This document shows positions 1 through 8,159 of a stretch of 64,000 nucleotides of DNA, piece after piece. The DNA is taken from assembly GCA_964293475.1 (NCBI GenBank), contig CAXYYJ010000016.1:26421-90420 (forward strand), read 5' to 3'. Each line of letters starts with the position of its first letter. Position 1 is the stretch's first letter. The notes beneath the pieces are model-generated. The model was not told the origin of the DNA. It worked only from the letters and a program-made list of their open reading frames with translations, and searched no databases. Source of the DNA: UBA12170 sp964293475 (GTDB taxonomy: Bacteria; Bacteroidota; Bacteroidia; Bacteroidales; UBA12170). The position numbers and the translations under genes were made by a program.

Positions 1-1059
1 TTGGTCTCTTTCAGTCGTTTCAACTTTCTGATTTTTTGATTCGCTAAAGTTCTCATAAAAGTCAGGGAATAAAAAATCAGAAGGCAAATCTTTTACTACT
101 TCAATGTCATTGACAAATTCGGGAAGTGTAATGTCGGGAACAAAAAACAAAATTTGCTCTTTGTCTTTTCGTGTTGTGATTTTGCTTGTAGCATTTTCAA
201 GAACTGTAAAAAAGAAAGTTTCGAACTTTCGGTAGAAAGGTTTTTTATCAATGATGTCAAATATATTGCTTGCTATTCCCTTAATCTTTGAAATTTCTTC
301 TCCTGTCTTATCAAGTTTGTGGCGGTAAATATTTAGCATGTCATTCAGGATTCCTTTCTTTTGTAGAAAGTCAAAGTCGCTTTTTTTGTTTAAGTCGCAA
401 TCTGAAAGTGTATCTGAAATTGAATCTAAGCCATTGAAAGCAAGAGAAAGTTTTTTTCGGTTCTCAATTACAATATCCATTTGATTTGTGATGTATTGAG
501 AGAATTCCAAAAGTTCCATTAACTTGCTTCTCTCACTCAAATCGTCTTTCAAGTTCTTTATCTGAAATTCTAAAGCGTTGGTTTGATTAGAAAGCTCTGA
601 TTTTAGTTTGCCTTTAAAGTCCTGTTCAAACCAATGTTCAAAATCTTCAATGTCGCTGCTGTTTTTTCGCAAGGTGAGTAAAACATCTCCAAGCGTTCTT
701 TCAATCTCCGACGGATTAAGAAGCGGTTCTATCTTCTTAAAAAACAAAACACAAAGTTGGTTTGAGTAATCACTTAATAAAAAGTGTTGTCTTTCCTCTG
801 CTCGCTCAAGAAAGTTGCTTCGCAACAACCTTTGCAATCTGTCAAAGAATTTTTTGCGTTGCTCTTTTTCGGTTTCATTGTCCTCTTTGTAATGTTTGCG
901 TATGAGTTCCGCAACTTCGGATTCAGGGAAAACTATTTTGTCGGGATGCTGTTTGTTTTTGATGAATAGAGAAAACAGAATCTTTGCATCTTCCTTTTCA
1001 GGGAAAAATTGGTTAAAGCTGTCCGCAAATATTTCAAGTATTCTATCAAAATTCTCCAT
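1..1059 (-). CDS. Winged-helix/coiled-coil protein, C-terminus cut by window edge
   Basis: The reading frame is open from an ATG (complement of 1057-1059) to the left edge, giving 353 codons without a stop; the gene continues outside the window. The N-terminal 110 residues look like a helical/winged-helix region (RLQRLLRSNFLER followed by a HFLLSDYSNQL hairpin). Residues about 110-250 are rich in Leu, Glu and Lys and read as a coiled coil. The plan of N-terminal winged helix plus long helices resembles kleisin-type subunits of SMC complexes such as MukF/MksF or the JetA subunit of Wadjet, but I cannot confirm the family. Neighbours that would settle it (an SMC ATPase, a MukE-like protein, a topo VI-like nuclease) would be outside the window. 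The gene is AT-rich and lies beside a broken toxin gene, which suggests acquisition. The reading frame is sure; the function is a guess. Confidence 0.6.
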   Translation of the reverse strand, partial: MENFDRILEIFADSFNQFFPEKEDAKILFSLFIKNKQHPDKIVFPESEVAELIRKHYKEDNETEKEQRKKFFDRLQRLLRSNFLERAEERQHFLLSDYSNQLCVLFFKKIEPLLNPSEIERTLGDVLLTLRKNSSDIEDFEHWFEQDFKGKLKSELSNQTNALEFQIKNLKDDLSERSKLMELLEFSQYITNQMDIVIENRKKLSLAFNGLDSISDTLSDCDLNKKSDFDFLQKKGILNDMLNIYRHKLDKTGEEISKIKGIASNIFDIIDKKPFYRKFETFFFTVLENATSKITTRKDKEQILFFVPDITLPEFVNDIEVVKDLPSDFLFPDFYENFSESKNQKVETTERDQ

Positions 1060-1248
1060 ATCACAAATGTAATGTCGGTTGTGTGATGCGGTCTTGGTGA
1101 GTTTGGTCAAAATCAAATGTGAAGCAACTTGCTTTGACTTGTGTGAGGCGTTGCTTCTCTTTTGCTTTTGCGAAGAATGGCAAACACGGTATGTCCGAAA
1201 TTAGATATCTGTTCATTTTTTGTCTGTCTATTTGGTTACGCACTTTCG

Positions 1249-1311
1249 CTATAACATGATCGATAACAAAGCACTAAATACAATATTAGAATCAATTACA
1301 ATTTTAGTCAT
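1249..1311 (-). pseudogene. Remnant of a PIN-domain (VapC-like) toxin gene
   Basis: The ATG overlaps the stop region of the antitoxin gene by 8 bases, the usual arrangement of toxin-antitoxin pairs. The frame reads MTKIVIDSNIVFSALLS and then, after three more residues, a TAG. KIVIDSNIVFSAL is the first strand and helix of PIN nucleases, including the first catalytic Asp. Full PIN toxins are about 130-145 residues, so only about 15 percent of the gene remains. The homology stops abruptly near 1260, where unrelated sequence upstream of the coiled-coil gene begins. This looks like a toxin gene cut by insertion or deletion. Confidence 0.7.
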
Positions 1312-1513
1312 TCAGGCCTATTTGTTTTTTAATTTTATCCCAGCGTCCTTTCTTTGCTTCATTGACTAAATCATCAATATCTTGCTCATTCGCAGTCGAT
1401 TTCGAAGTTAGTTCTTTAGCCTTGAGATAGTCGAAGATTGATTGAATTTGGGAAGCCCTGGTACCTATTTTGACCCTGACCAATATTTCATTATTTTGAA
1501 TTTCAACTATCAT
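1304..1513 (-). CDS. Small antitoxin of a PIN-type toxin-antitoxin pair
   Basis: This 69-residue protein has a short N-terminal beta-strand segment (MIVEIQNNEILVRVK) and a charged, helical C-terminal half ending RWDKIKKQIGLND. Size and charge distribution fit the short antitoxins that precede PIN toxins in Bacteroidota. The stop codon overlaps the start of a truncated PIN gene by 8 bases, which supports the assignment. With the toxin reduced to 20 codons this is an orphan antitoxin, possibly still repressing its own promoter or neutralising a related toxin elsewhere. The family name is inferred from context; no specific DNA-binding motif is certain. Confidence 0.6.
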   Translation of the reverse strand: MIVEIQNNEILVRVKIGTRASQIQSIFDYLKAKELTSKSTANEQDIDDLVNEAKKGRWDKIKKQIGLND

Positions 1514-1909
1514 TTTTTTATTTCAAATTTACGAAAATTTCTAATTATAGAATTTTTTAGTTTTAATTGGCGGCCACATCAGGAAAAAAACAACTGCTGA
1601 AACACTTTTTGCCGACTGCATGGTGCTGACATAGCTTTAGACAATGGAATGGGAATGGCCTTTCTGTCTGCCACTAAAAAAATCCCACTACATTTCGACC
1701 CTTTTCACGCCGTACATCTCAGGAAATGCAGTAAGGCCCGAAGCGGGAAATCAAGTGGTTGACGCTGGCTAAAAAATAAACCCCGAATTGATGATTAATA
1801 ACAGAGTTTTAATAATCAATTAATAAGAGGGCGATATTTTCACCAATCAATAATCAGTACCTGTTTTCATAAAAAATATTTAATTTTATCTGTTTTTAAC
1901 TCATTCATC
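1514..1909. other. Intergenic region, no gene recognised
   Basis: About 400 bases lie between the antitoxin and the phosphonate operon. Neither strand has an ORF with recognisable similarity. The segment 1565-1780 is less AT-rich than its surroundings and may be decayed coding sequence, but I could not identify a parent. The last 100 bases before 1910 are AT-rich, with repeated ATCAATTAATAA-like words, and presumably contain the operon promoter. I found no exact TAnnTTTG match there. Confidence 0.4.
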
Positions 1910-4693
1910 ATGAATATTTTCCGACTTTTTTTTGCAACCATTTTTCTGCTTGCGTTTCACCATCTCCAGGCACAAAAAAACGACTTTATTATATCGGCAC
2001 CTGCCGGAAACCGATATGCGGGGCTACTTAAAAACGATACTGCCATCATTCCCAATGGGCGCCTTTTAACCCCTGCCGGAAAAAGCTTTCTGGTGGCTCC
2101 CCATCCCTATGGGTTGGCTATAAGTCATGATGGTCAAATTGCAGTAACCGCCAATTCGGGCACCAACCCCATCTCCATCACCATAGTTCGAAATATTCAC
2201 TCAGAAAATCCCGAAATTCAGCAAATTCCCCCATCACCTGCGGGCGATAAGGGCATTTTGGAATCGGTATTTATGGGTCTGGCTATCTCCCCCGATAATA
2301 AATGGGTTTATGTGGCTGGCGGACAAGCCAATAAAATATATGTTTTCGACTTACTCACCGGAGAGCCCGAAAATGAAATTGATTGCAGCTCCAACGACGA
2401 AAGAGGCGACTATTCGCATGGCTATATTGGCGATATGGTTTTGAGCAGCAATGGAAAATATTTGTATGCTGTGGATCAGATAGGATTTAGAATGATCGTG
2501 ATAAACTTAGAGAAAAAGAAATTGGAAACCTTTATCCCCGTAGGCCGCTATCCCTTTGGCATTCATTTGAGCCAGGACGAAAAAACTGTTTATGTGGCCA
2601 ATGTGGGTATGTTTCAGTATGGTTATGCCAAAAAACTGAAAGATGGAAAATGGGAGCGCACCGTGCTCGATAAACCAGGTTTTGCCTACAATACACCCGA
2701 AGCCGAAAAGGGAATTAAAAACGATACGCTCCATATTCCCGGATTAGGTCCTGTAAATTCCGATGAATCTTTTTCGGTTTGGGCCATTGATGTGGCTGAC
2801 TCCCAAAAACTTAAAATCCTTTCAAAAATTAAGACAGGGAACATGGTGGGACAAATGGTCGAAGGCATTCCGGCAGTGGGTGGTTCGAGTCCAAACTCCA
2901 TAGTATCGGCGGGCGATTATGTTTTTATAAGCAACGGAACCAACGATAATATTACGGTTTTAAACCACAAAACACAGCAAATAATCACCCATATCCGACT
3001 CAACCCCGAAGAAAAGGTTAAACATTTGCGCGGAATCATTCCTTTTGGTTTGGCAGTTTCGCCCGACGAGAAAACAGTTTTTGTGGCCGAATCGGGAATT
3101 AATGCCATTGGTGTAATTGATGTGGCTACTCTTACAGTAAAAGGCCATATTCCCACAGGCTGGTTTCCTGCCAGGATAAAAGTGACCCCCGATGGAAAGA
3201 ACTTAGTGGTTTCCAATGCCAAAGGCTTTGGCAGCGGGCCCAATGGAGGCAGCAGTTTCGACATCAGAAAAGCCGGAAGCTATATTGGCAGTTTAATGTT
3301 TGGCACCATTCAGCTAATAGAAATTCCAACGGATGCTCAATTGGCGGCTTATTCCAAACAGGTGATTTCGAATAACTACAAGATAGAAACTGCAGAATCA
3401 TCAGTTCATGATTGGAGAAAAAACAATCCCATTCCGCTGTTCGGTGGTGCAAACAATTCCCCCATTAAACACATTGTATTTATCTCGAAAGAAAACAGAA
3501 CCTACGACGAAGTTTTTGGTCAGGTAAAAAATGGAAAAGGCGACTCTACCCTTGCCCGTTATGGCTATAATGCCAGTTTCACCAATAAAATAAAAATTAA
3601 AGGGGTGGATAATGCCACCGTAATGCCCAATCACCTGAAATTGGCCGCAGAATTTTCCATCAGCGATAATTTTTATGTGGACAGCGATGTTTCTGCCGAT
3701 GGTCACCGATGGCTTGCCAATACCTATCCCAACGAATGGGTAGAAGCCACAACCCCAGCCAATTATGGCGGAAATCGTGAGTACAAAGAGAATTCCAACG
3801 CTCCCGGAAATCTGGGATTCACAGGAGCTGCTGGTGCCATTTATCCCGAAGACTATAACGAAGCCGGCAGCATGTGGGATCATATGTTTCGCCACAAAAT
3901 CGAATATTATAATTTTGGTTTTGGAGTGATGTTCGAGCCCGGCGATTATCAGGATCATTACAAATATGGGGGAATCAAGCATATAGCCAATTATCCCATG
4001 CCCACACCCCTTTTTAGCAGAACATCCTATCAATACCCTACCTACAATATGGCCATCCCCGACCAATTCAGAGTGGATGTATTTAAACAGGAATTTGAAG
4101 AAAAATGGGGGAATGGAAAAGATCCCATGCCATCGATGCTTACCGTAATCCTGCCCAACGATCACGGCGCTGGCGAGAGACCCGAAGCCGGATATCCGTT
4201 CAAAGAGAGCTATATGGCTGATAATGACCTGGCTGTGGGTCGCATTGTGGAATACTTATCACATACCCCCTACTGGAAAAATATGATGATTGTAATTACC
4301 GAAGACGATGCTCAAAACGGTGTGGACCATGTGGATGCTCACCGAAGTATTCTTATAGTGATTTCACCCTACGCTAAGAAAAATTATGTAAGCCATGGCC
4401 ATTACAGCTTCGGAAGTATTTTCAAGACTTTCTGGAATGTGTTGGGAATCCCCTATCTGAATCAGTTTGATGCCACCTCCACCGACTTTGCCGACATGTT
4501 TACAGAAACCCCTGATTTTACTCCCTATCTGGCTGTTCCGGTGAACGCAAAAATATTCGACCCCCAAAAAGCCCTTGACCCATTCGACGAAAAATTTGAC
4601 TGGGAACAGCTCAAACAAAGCCCCGGAATAGACCATGTGCCCGATATGATACGCGAAAGTAAAGAACAGGATGAATGGAGAAAATCTGAGTAA
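1910..4693 (+). CDS. Secreted YncE-like beta-propeller fused to an alkaline phosphatase-superfamily phosphoesterase
   Basis: This 927-residue protein has a Sec signal peptide (hydrophobic core at residues 5-18, cleavage near QAQ). Residues about 30-490 form YncE/surface-layer propeller blades with repeated phrases such as GLAISPDNKWVYVAG and GLAVSPDEKTVFVAE. From about residue 520 to 890 there is a phospholipase C/phosphoesterase-like domain with KHIVFISKENRTYDEVFG, VDSDVSADGHRWL, ILPNDHGAGERP, ITEDDAQNGVDHVDAHRS and YAKKNYVSHGHYS. These supply the Asp and His metal ligands typical of the alkaline phosphatase superfamily. The same two-domain architecture is known in bacteria, with substrate unassigned. 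As first gene of an operon with a transporter, phnW and phnX it probably releases phosphate or phosphonate headgroups in the periplasm. That role is inference; the fold assignment is strong. Confidence 0.85.
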   Translation: MNIFRLFFATIFLLAFHHLQAQKNDFIISAPAGNRYAGLLKNDTAIIPNGRLLTPAGKSFLVAPHPYGLAISHDGQIAVTANSGTNPISITIVRNIHSENPEIQQIPPSPAGDKGILESVFMGLAISPDNKWVYVAGGQANKIYVFDLLTGEPENEIDCSSNDERGDYSHGYIGDMVLSSNGKYLYAVDQIGFRMIVINLEKKKLETFIPVGRYPFGIHLSQDEKTVYVANVGMFQYGYAKKLKDGKWERTVLDKPGFAYNTPEAEKGIKNDTLHIPGLGPVNSDESFSVWAIDVADSQKLKILSKIKTGNMVGQMVEGIPAVGGSSPNSIVSAGDYVFISNGTNDNITVLNHKTQQIITHIRLNPEEKVKHLRGIIPFGLAVSPDEKTVFVAESGINAIGVIDVATLTVKGHIPTGWFPARIKVTPDGKNLVVSNAKGFGSGPNGGSSFDIRKAGSYIGSLMFGTIQLIEIPTDAQLAAYSKQVISNNYKIETAESSVHDWRKNNPIPLFGGANNSPIKHIVFISKENRTYDEVFGQVKNGKGDSTLARYGYNASFTNKIKIKGVDNATVMPNHLKLAAEFSISDNFYVDSDVSADGHRWLANTYPNEWVEATTPANYGGNREYKENSNAPGNLGFTGAAGAIYPEDYNEAGSMWDHMFRHKIEYYNFGFGVMFEPGDYQDHYKYGGIKHIANYPMPTPLFSRTSYQYPTYNMAIPDQFRVDVFKQEFEEKWGNGKDPMPSMLTVILPNDHGAGERPEAGYPFKESYMADNDLAVGRIVEYLSHTPYWKNMMIVITEDDAQNGVDHVDAHRSILIVISPYAKKNYVSHGHYSFGSIFKTFWNVLGIPYLNQFDATSTDFADMFTETPDFTPYLAVPVNAKIFDPQKALDPFDEKFDWEQLKQSPGIDHVPDMIRESKEQDEWRKSE

Positions 4694-4764
4694 TAACAAG
4701 ACTTACAGACTTTCCTGTAACCCTATAATCCGAAACTGAAATTGCTATTCTCATCTTCCCCGCT

Positions 4765-6081
4765 ATGAAGAAAAACTCAGGTAACAATCATCGCTTAACT
4801 GATTGGTTGTCGAATAAAAATATGGTTATCCAAACCGTGTACATGAGTTTAATGGCATTTTTTACCTATGCCTGCATGTATGGTTTGCGAAAACCTTTTA
4901 CCGCCGCCGAATTCGAAGGTCTGTCATTTCTTGGTATCGATTTTAAAGCCTTAATCATTATTTCGCAGGTTCTGGGCTATGCCATTTCCAAGTTTATTGG
5001 CATCAAGGTGATTTCAGAGATGGGACGGTCGGCACGGTTGAAAGCCGTGATTATTCTCACCGGAATGGCCGAATTATCGCTTTTGGGGTTTGGCTTGACA
5101 CCTTATCCATACAATTTCATCTTCTTGTTTTTCAATGGCTTGCCCTTGGGAATGATTTGGGGATTGGTTTTTGCCTATCTCGAAGGACGCCGTAACACCG
5201 AAATTCTGGGGACAGTTTTAAGCATCAGTTTCATTGTTTCATCGGGCTTTGTGAAAAGTGTTGGAAAGATATTTATGTCCAGCTTCGGTTTATCCGAATT
5301 TCAAATGCCGTGGGTTACCGGACTCGTTTTTTATATCCCGCTCATTGTTTTTATGTGGTTGCTCGATAAATCGCCCAATCCAACAGCTGCCGATGTAAGT
5401 TCACGGGTAAAACGAGAGCCCATGAACGGAGCTCAGCGCCTTGCACTTTTCAAAAAATTTGCCCCCGGAATAGTCTTGTTAACAGGCGCCTATATCCTTC
5501 TCACCGTTTATCGCGACCTGCGCGACAGCTTTGCCGCCGAAATATGGAGCAGTATTGGATATGCCAACAACTCCATGATTTTTACCTGGAGCGAGTTGCC
5601 CATAGCCTTTGTGGTTCTCTCGGCTATGGCGGGTTTAATGCTGATAAAAAGCAACTTCAAAGCCCTTATGGTTAATCAATATTTCATTTTGACCGGGTTC
5701 CTTATTATTGGAGTTGGAACTTTGCTGCTCGAGATGGGGCTAATCAACCCCCTGGCCTGGATGATTTTGCTGGGACTTGGAACCTATCTGGGCTATCTGC
5801 CTTTCAACAGCCTGCTCTTCGATCGTATGATTGCCGCATTTGGAACTGTGGCCAATGCGGGTTTTCTGATTTATATTGCCGATTCTTTTGGATATCTGGG
5901 GAGTGTAGGAATTTTAATTTTCAAGAATTTTAGCAATAAAGAACTGAGCTGGTTCCAGTTTTTAACCCAATCGTCCTTCGGCTTGGCCATTACCGGAAGC
6001 CTTCTTATGCTTGCTTCAATTGTCTATTTTCGCAATAAAAATCATGTAGAAAAATCCAGATTATCTGGTAAAAAGTACTAA
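4765..6081 (+). CDS. MFS-type transporter of the DUF5690 family, probable aminophosphonate importer
   Basis: This 438-residue integral membrane protein has about 12 hydrophobic segments. The first segment contains TYACMYGLRKPFTAAEF, reminiscent of the YxxRKPF signature of organophosphate antiporters such as GlpT and UhpT. Charged loop motifs (LEGRRNTEILG, YRDLRDSFAAEIW) lie between helices. It resembles DUF5690 proteins, which I recall as frequent neighbours of phnW and phnX in Bacteroidota. It lies 71 bases after the phosphoesterase gene and 22 bases before phnW on the same strand, so it is likely co-transcribed. Import of 2-aminoethylphosphonate across the inner membrane is the simplest role, inferred from context rather than shown by substrate residues. 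Confidence 0.8.
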   Translation: MKKNSGNNHRLTDWLSNKNMVIQTVYMSLMAFFTYACMYGLRKPFTAAEFEGLSFLGIDFKALIIISQVLGYAISKFIGIKVISEMGRSARLKAVIILTGMAELSLLGFGLTPYPYNFIFLFFNGLPLGMIWGLVFAYLEGRRNTEILGTVLSISFIVSSGFVKSVGKIFMSSFGLSEFQMPWVTGLVFYIPLIVFMWLLDKSPNPTAADVSSRVKREPMNGAQRLALFKKFAPGIVLLTGAYILLTVYRDLRDSFAAEIWSSIGYANNSMIFTWSELPIAFVVLSAMAGLMLIKSNFKALMVNQYFILTGFLIIGVGTLLLEMGLINPLAWMILLGLGTYLGYLPFNSLLFDRMIAAFGTVANAGFLIYIADSFGYLGSVGILIFKNFSNKELSWFQFLTQSSFGLAITGSLLMLASIVYFRNKNHVEKSRLSGKKY

Positions 6082-6103
6082 ACATTTAAATATCAATATA
6101 GTT

Positions 6104-7237
6104 ATGAGTCTTGCAGATCCATTAAATTCAAAACAAATTCTCTTTACACCCGGTCCGCTTACCACCGCCAGCGAGGTAAAAAAAGCAACACTTTTCGATT
6201 TGGGGTCGAGAGATTATACTTTTATTCAACTGGTTCAGGAAATCAGAAACGAGCTCCTGGAGCTGGCCCATGTTCAATCGCCCGAATACGAAACCATTAT
6301 TGTTCAGGGAAGCGGAACCTTTGGTGTGGAATCAACCATTTCATCCGTTATACCCGCCGATGGAGTTATACTCAATATCGTCAATGGGGCTTATGGACGC
6401 AGAATAAGTCAGATGGCTGGCATTCACGGTATCGAACTTGTGGAAATAAGCTATCCCGAAAACAGCCTCTACGATCTTGCGGAAATTGAACAAGCCCTGC
6501 TCTCCCACCCCCAAATAACTCATATTTCGGTAATCCATGGAGAAACAACCACCGGATTGCTCAATCCCCTGGAACCTTTGGGAGCACTGGCCAAACAGTA
6601 TAACAAAGTATTTATTGTAGATGCCATGAGCACTTTTGGCGCTTACCAAATTGATGTAAAAAATCTGAATATCAGTTTTTTAGTATCATCGTCCAATAAG
6701 TGCATCGAAGGTATTCCCGGATTTAGCTTTGTTATTGCACAAGCAGATGAGCTGAAGAAGAGCAAGGGAAATGCCCGAACCCTGAGCCTTGACCTTTACG
6801 AGCAATGGCTTGGACTGCACAGCAACGGACAGTTTCGATTTACGCCTCCGGTTCAGGTATTGTTGGGCTTCCGCGAAGCACTTCGTTTGCTGCACGAAGA
6901 AGGTGGCACCGAAGCCCGGGGAGCCAGATATTCCGAAAACAATCAACTTTTAATGGAAGGAATGATTAGACTGGGTTTTGAGCCCTATTTGCCAAAATCA
7001 ATCAGAAGTTATATCATTACCTCTTTTCTCTATCCCAGCCATCCAAACTTCTCCTTCGAAACTTTTTACCAAAAACTTCACGAAAAAGGCTGCGTCATTT
7101 ATCCCGGCAAACTGAGTCAGGTTGATTGTTTCAGAATTGGCAATATTGGGCAAATTTATTCCGACGATATTCACAATCTACTGATTTCCATTGAGAAAAC
7201 ACTACTGGAAATGGACATCGATCTTATTAATCAATAA
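6104..7237 (+). CDS. phnW: 2-Aminoethylphosphonate--pyruvate transaminase
   Basis: PhnW is a PLP-dependent class V aminotransferase that converts 2-aminoethylphosphonate and pyruvate to phosphonoacetaldehyde and alanine in the cytoplasm. The 377-residue length is normal for the family. LFTPGPLTTASEVK at the N-terminus is the family signature. QGSGTFGVES (69-77) fits the PLP phosphate-binding turn, IVDAMSTFGA contains the Asp that contacts the PLP ring nitrogen (D173), and SSSNKCIEGIPG carries the Schiff-base lysine K199. It sits 14 bases upstream of phnX, the next enzyme of the pathway, and behind a transporter gene. Nothing is truncated. PhnW is assigned over the related serine-glyoxylate aminotransferases because of the SNKCIEG motif and the phnX neighbour. 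Confidence 0.95.
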   Translation: MSLADPLNSKQILFTPGPLTTASEVKKATLFDLGSRDYTFIQLVQEIRNELLELAHVQSPEYETIIVQGSGTFGVESTISSVIPADGVILNIVNGAYGRRISQMAGIHGIELVEISYPENSLYDLAEIEQALLSHPQITHISVIHGETTTGLLNPLEPLGALAKQYNKVFIVDAMSTFGAYQIDVKNLNISFLVSSSNKCIEGIPGFSFVIAQADELKKSKGNARTLSLDLYEQWLGLHSNGQFRFTPPVQVLLGFREALRLLHEEGGTEARGARYSENNQLLMEGMIRLGFEPYLPKSIRSYIITSFLYPSHPNFSFETFYQKLHEKGCVIYPGKLSQVDCFRIGNIGQIYSDDIHNLLISIEKTLLEMDIDLINQ

Positions 7238-7251
7238 AAAAACTGACAACA

Positions 7252-8085
7252 ATGAATGAAATAAAAGAAAAAAGCTTCCGGGGGCCCATTAAAGCCATCA
7301 TTTTTGATTGGGCTGGAACCACCGTCGATTTTGGCTGCATGGCTCCCACAGGTGTTTTTATTGAAGTATTCAGACAAAAAGGCATCGACATTACAGTGGC
7401 CGAAGCACGTGGTCCCATGGGGCTCCACAAACGCGACCATATTCGCATCATTGGAAGCTATCCCCGTGTAGCTCAATTGTGGGAAGAAAAATATGGGCGT
7501 TCAATCAACGAGGATGATATCAACCAAATGTTCGAAAGCTTTATCCCTCTGCAAATGGAAGTGATTAAAAATCATGCAGAAATCGTTCCCGAACTTCCTG
7601 CCGCACTTGAGATTGCGAAAACGAAAGGATTAAAAATAGGCTCCACCACCGGTTATAACAACGAAATGATGGAAATCCTAACCCAGGCTGCGGCTGAGCA
7701 AGGCTATATTCCAGATTCCTGGGTTTGTGCCACCGATGTCCCTGCGGGCAGGCCTGCTCCCTGGATGGCTTTTAAAAATGCCGAAAAACTGGGGGTTTAT
7801 CCCATGCACAGCATCATTAAAATTGGCGATACCATTGCCGATATCGACGAAGGATTGAACGCGGGGATGTGGAGTGTGGGAGTTATTAAATCGAGCAACG
7901 AGATGGGTCTCACTTTAAACGAGTTACAGGCTTTAGACACCCACGAACTTCAGCAACGAACCATCGAAATCCGCCAAAAATATTTTGATGCAGGCGCCCA
8001 TTTTGTGATTGACAATCTGAGCGAGCTCGATGAACTCATTGACCAAATAAACGAGAAACTGGCCTTGGGCGAAGTTCCCCGCTAA
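7252..8085 (+). CDS. phnX: Phosphonoacetaldehyde hydrolase (phosphonatase)
   Basis: PhnX is a HAD-superfamily enzyme that splits the C-P bond of phosphonoacetaldehyde to acetaldehyde and phosphate. The nucleophile is in IFDWAGTTVDFG (D19), with the Trp-Ala-Gly-Thr loop characteristic of phosphonatases. The Schiff-base lysine is K60 in GPMGLHKRDHIR. The metal-binding C-terminal motif is KIGDTIADIDEGLNAGMW. The length of 277 residues is close to characterised phosphonatases. It is the last gene of the operon and is followed within 16 bases by a strong hairpin terminator. No substrate-responsive regulator gene is visible nearby. Confidence 0.96.
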   Translation: MNEIKEKSFRGPIKAIIFDWAGTTVDFGCMAPTGVFIEVFRQKGIDITVAEARGPMGLHKRDHIRIIGSYPRVAQLWEEKYGRSINEDDINQMFESFIPLQMEVIKNHAEIVPELPAALEIAKTKGLKIGSTTGYNNEMMEILTQAAAEQGYIPDSWVCATDVPAGRPAPWMAFKNAEKLGVYPMHSIIKIGDTIADIDEGLNAGMWSVGVIKSSNEMGLTLNELQALDTHELQQRTIEIRQKYFDAGAHFVIDNLSELDELIDQINEKLALGEVPR

Positions 8086-8100
8086 AAAATCTTACACAAA

Positions 8101-8139
8101 AAAAAGAGTGTTGGAAAAATATTCTGACACTCTTTTTTT
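8101..8139. terminator. Rho-independent terminator, probably bidirectional
   Basis: An 11-bp stem (AAAAAGAGTGT pairing with ACACTCTTTTT) encloses a 15-base loop and is followed by a T-run on the plus strand and an A-run on the other side. It lies between the convergent ends of phnX and the TonB-dependent receptor gene and can serve both transcripts. Confidence 0.85.
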
Positions 8140-8159
8140 ATGCCGATGGATAAGCTGAA

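Noticed and set aside
1514..1909. Segment 1565-1780 as a transposase remnant
   Set aside because: Translation in all frames gave no recognisable transposase motif and no terminal inverted repeat.
3401..4165. Long minus-strand frame (254 codons) inside the propeller-phosphoesterase gene
   Set aside because: It is a shadow of a clearly conserved plus-strand gene; its sequence has no family features.
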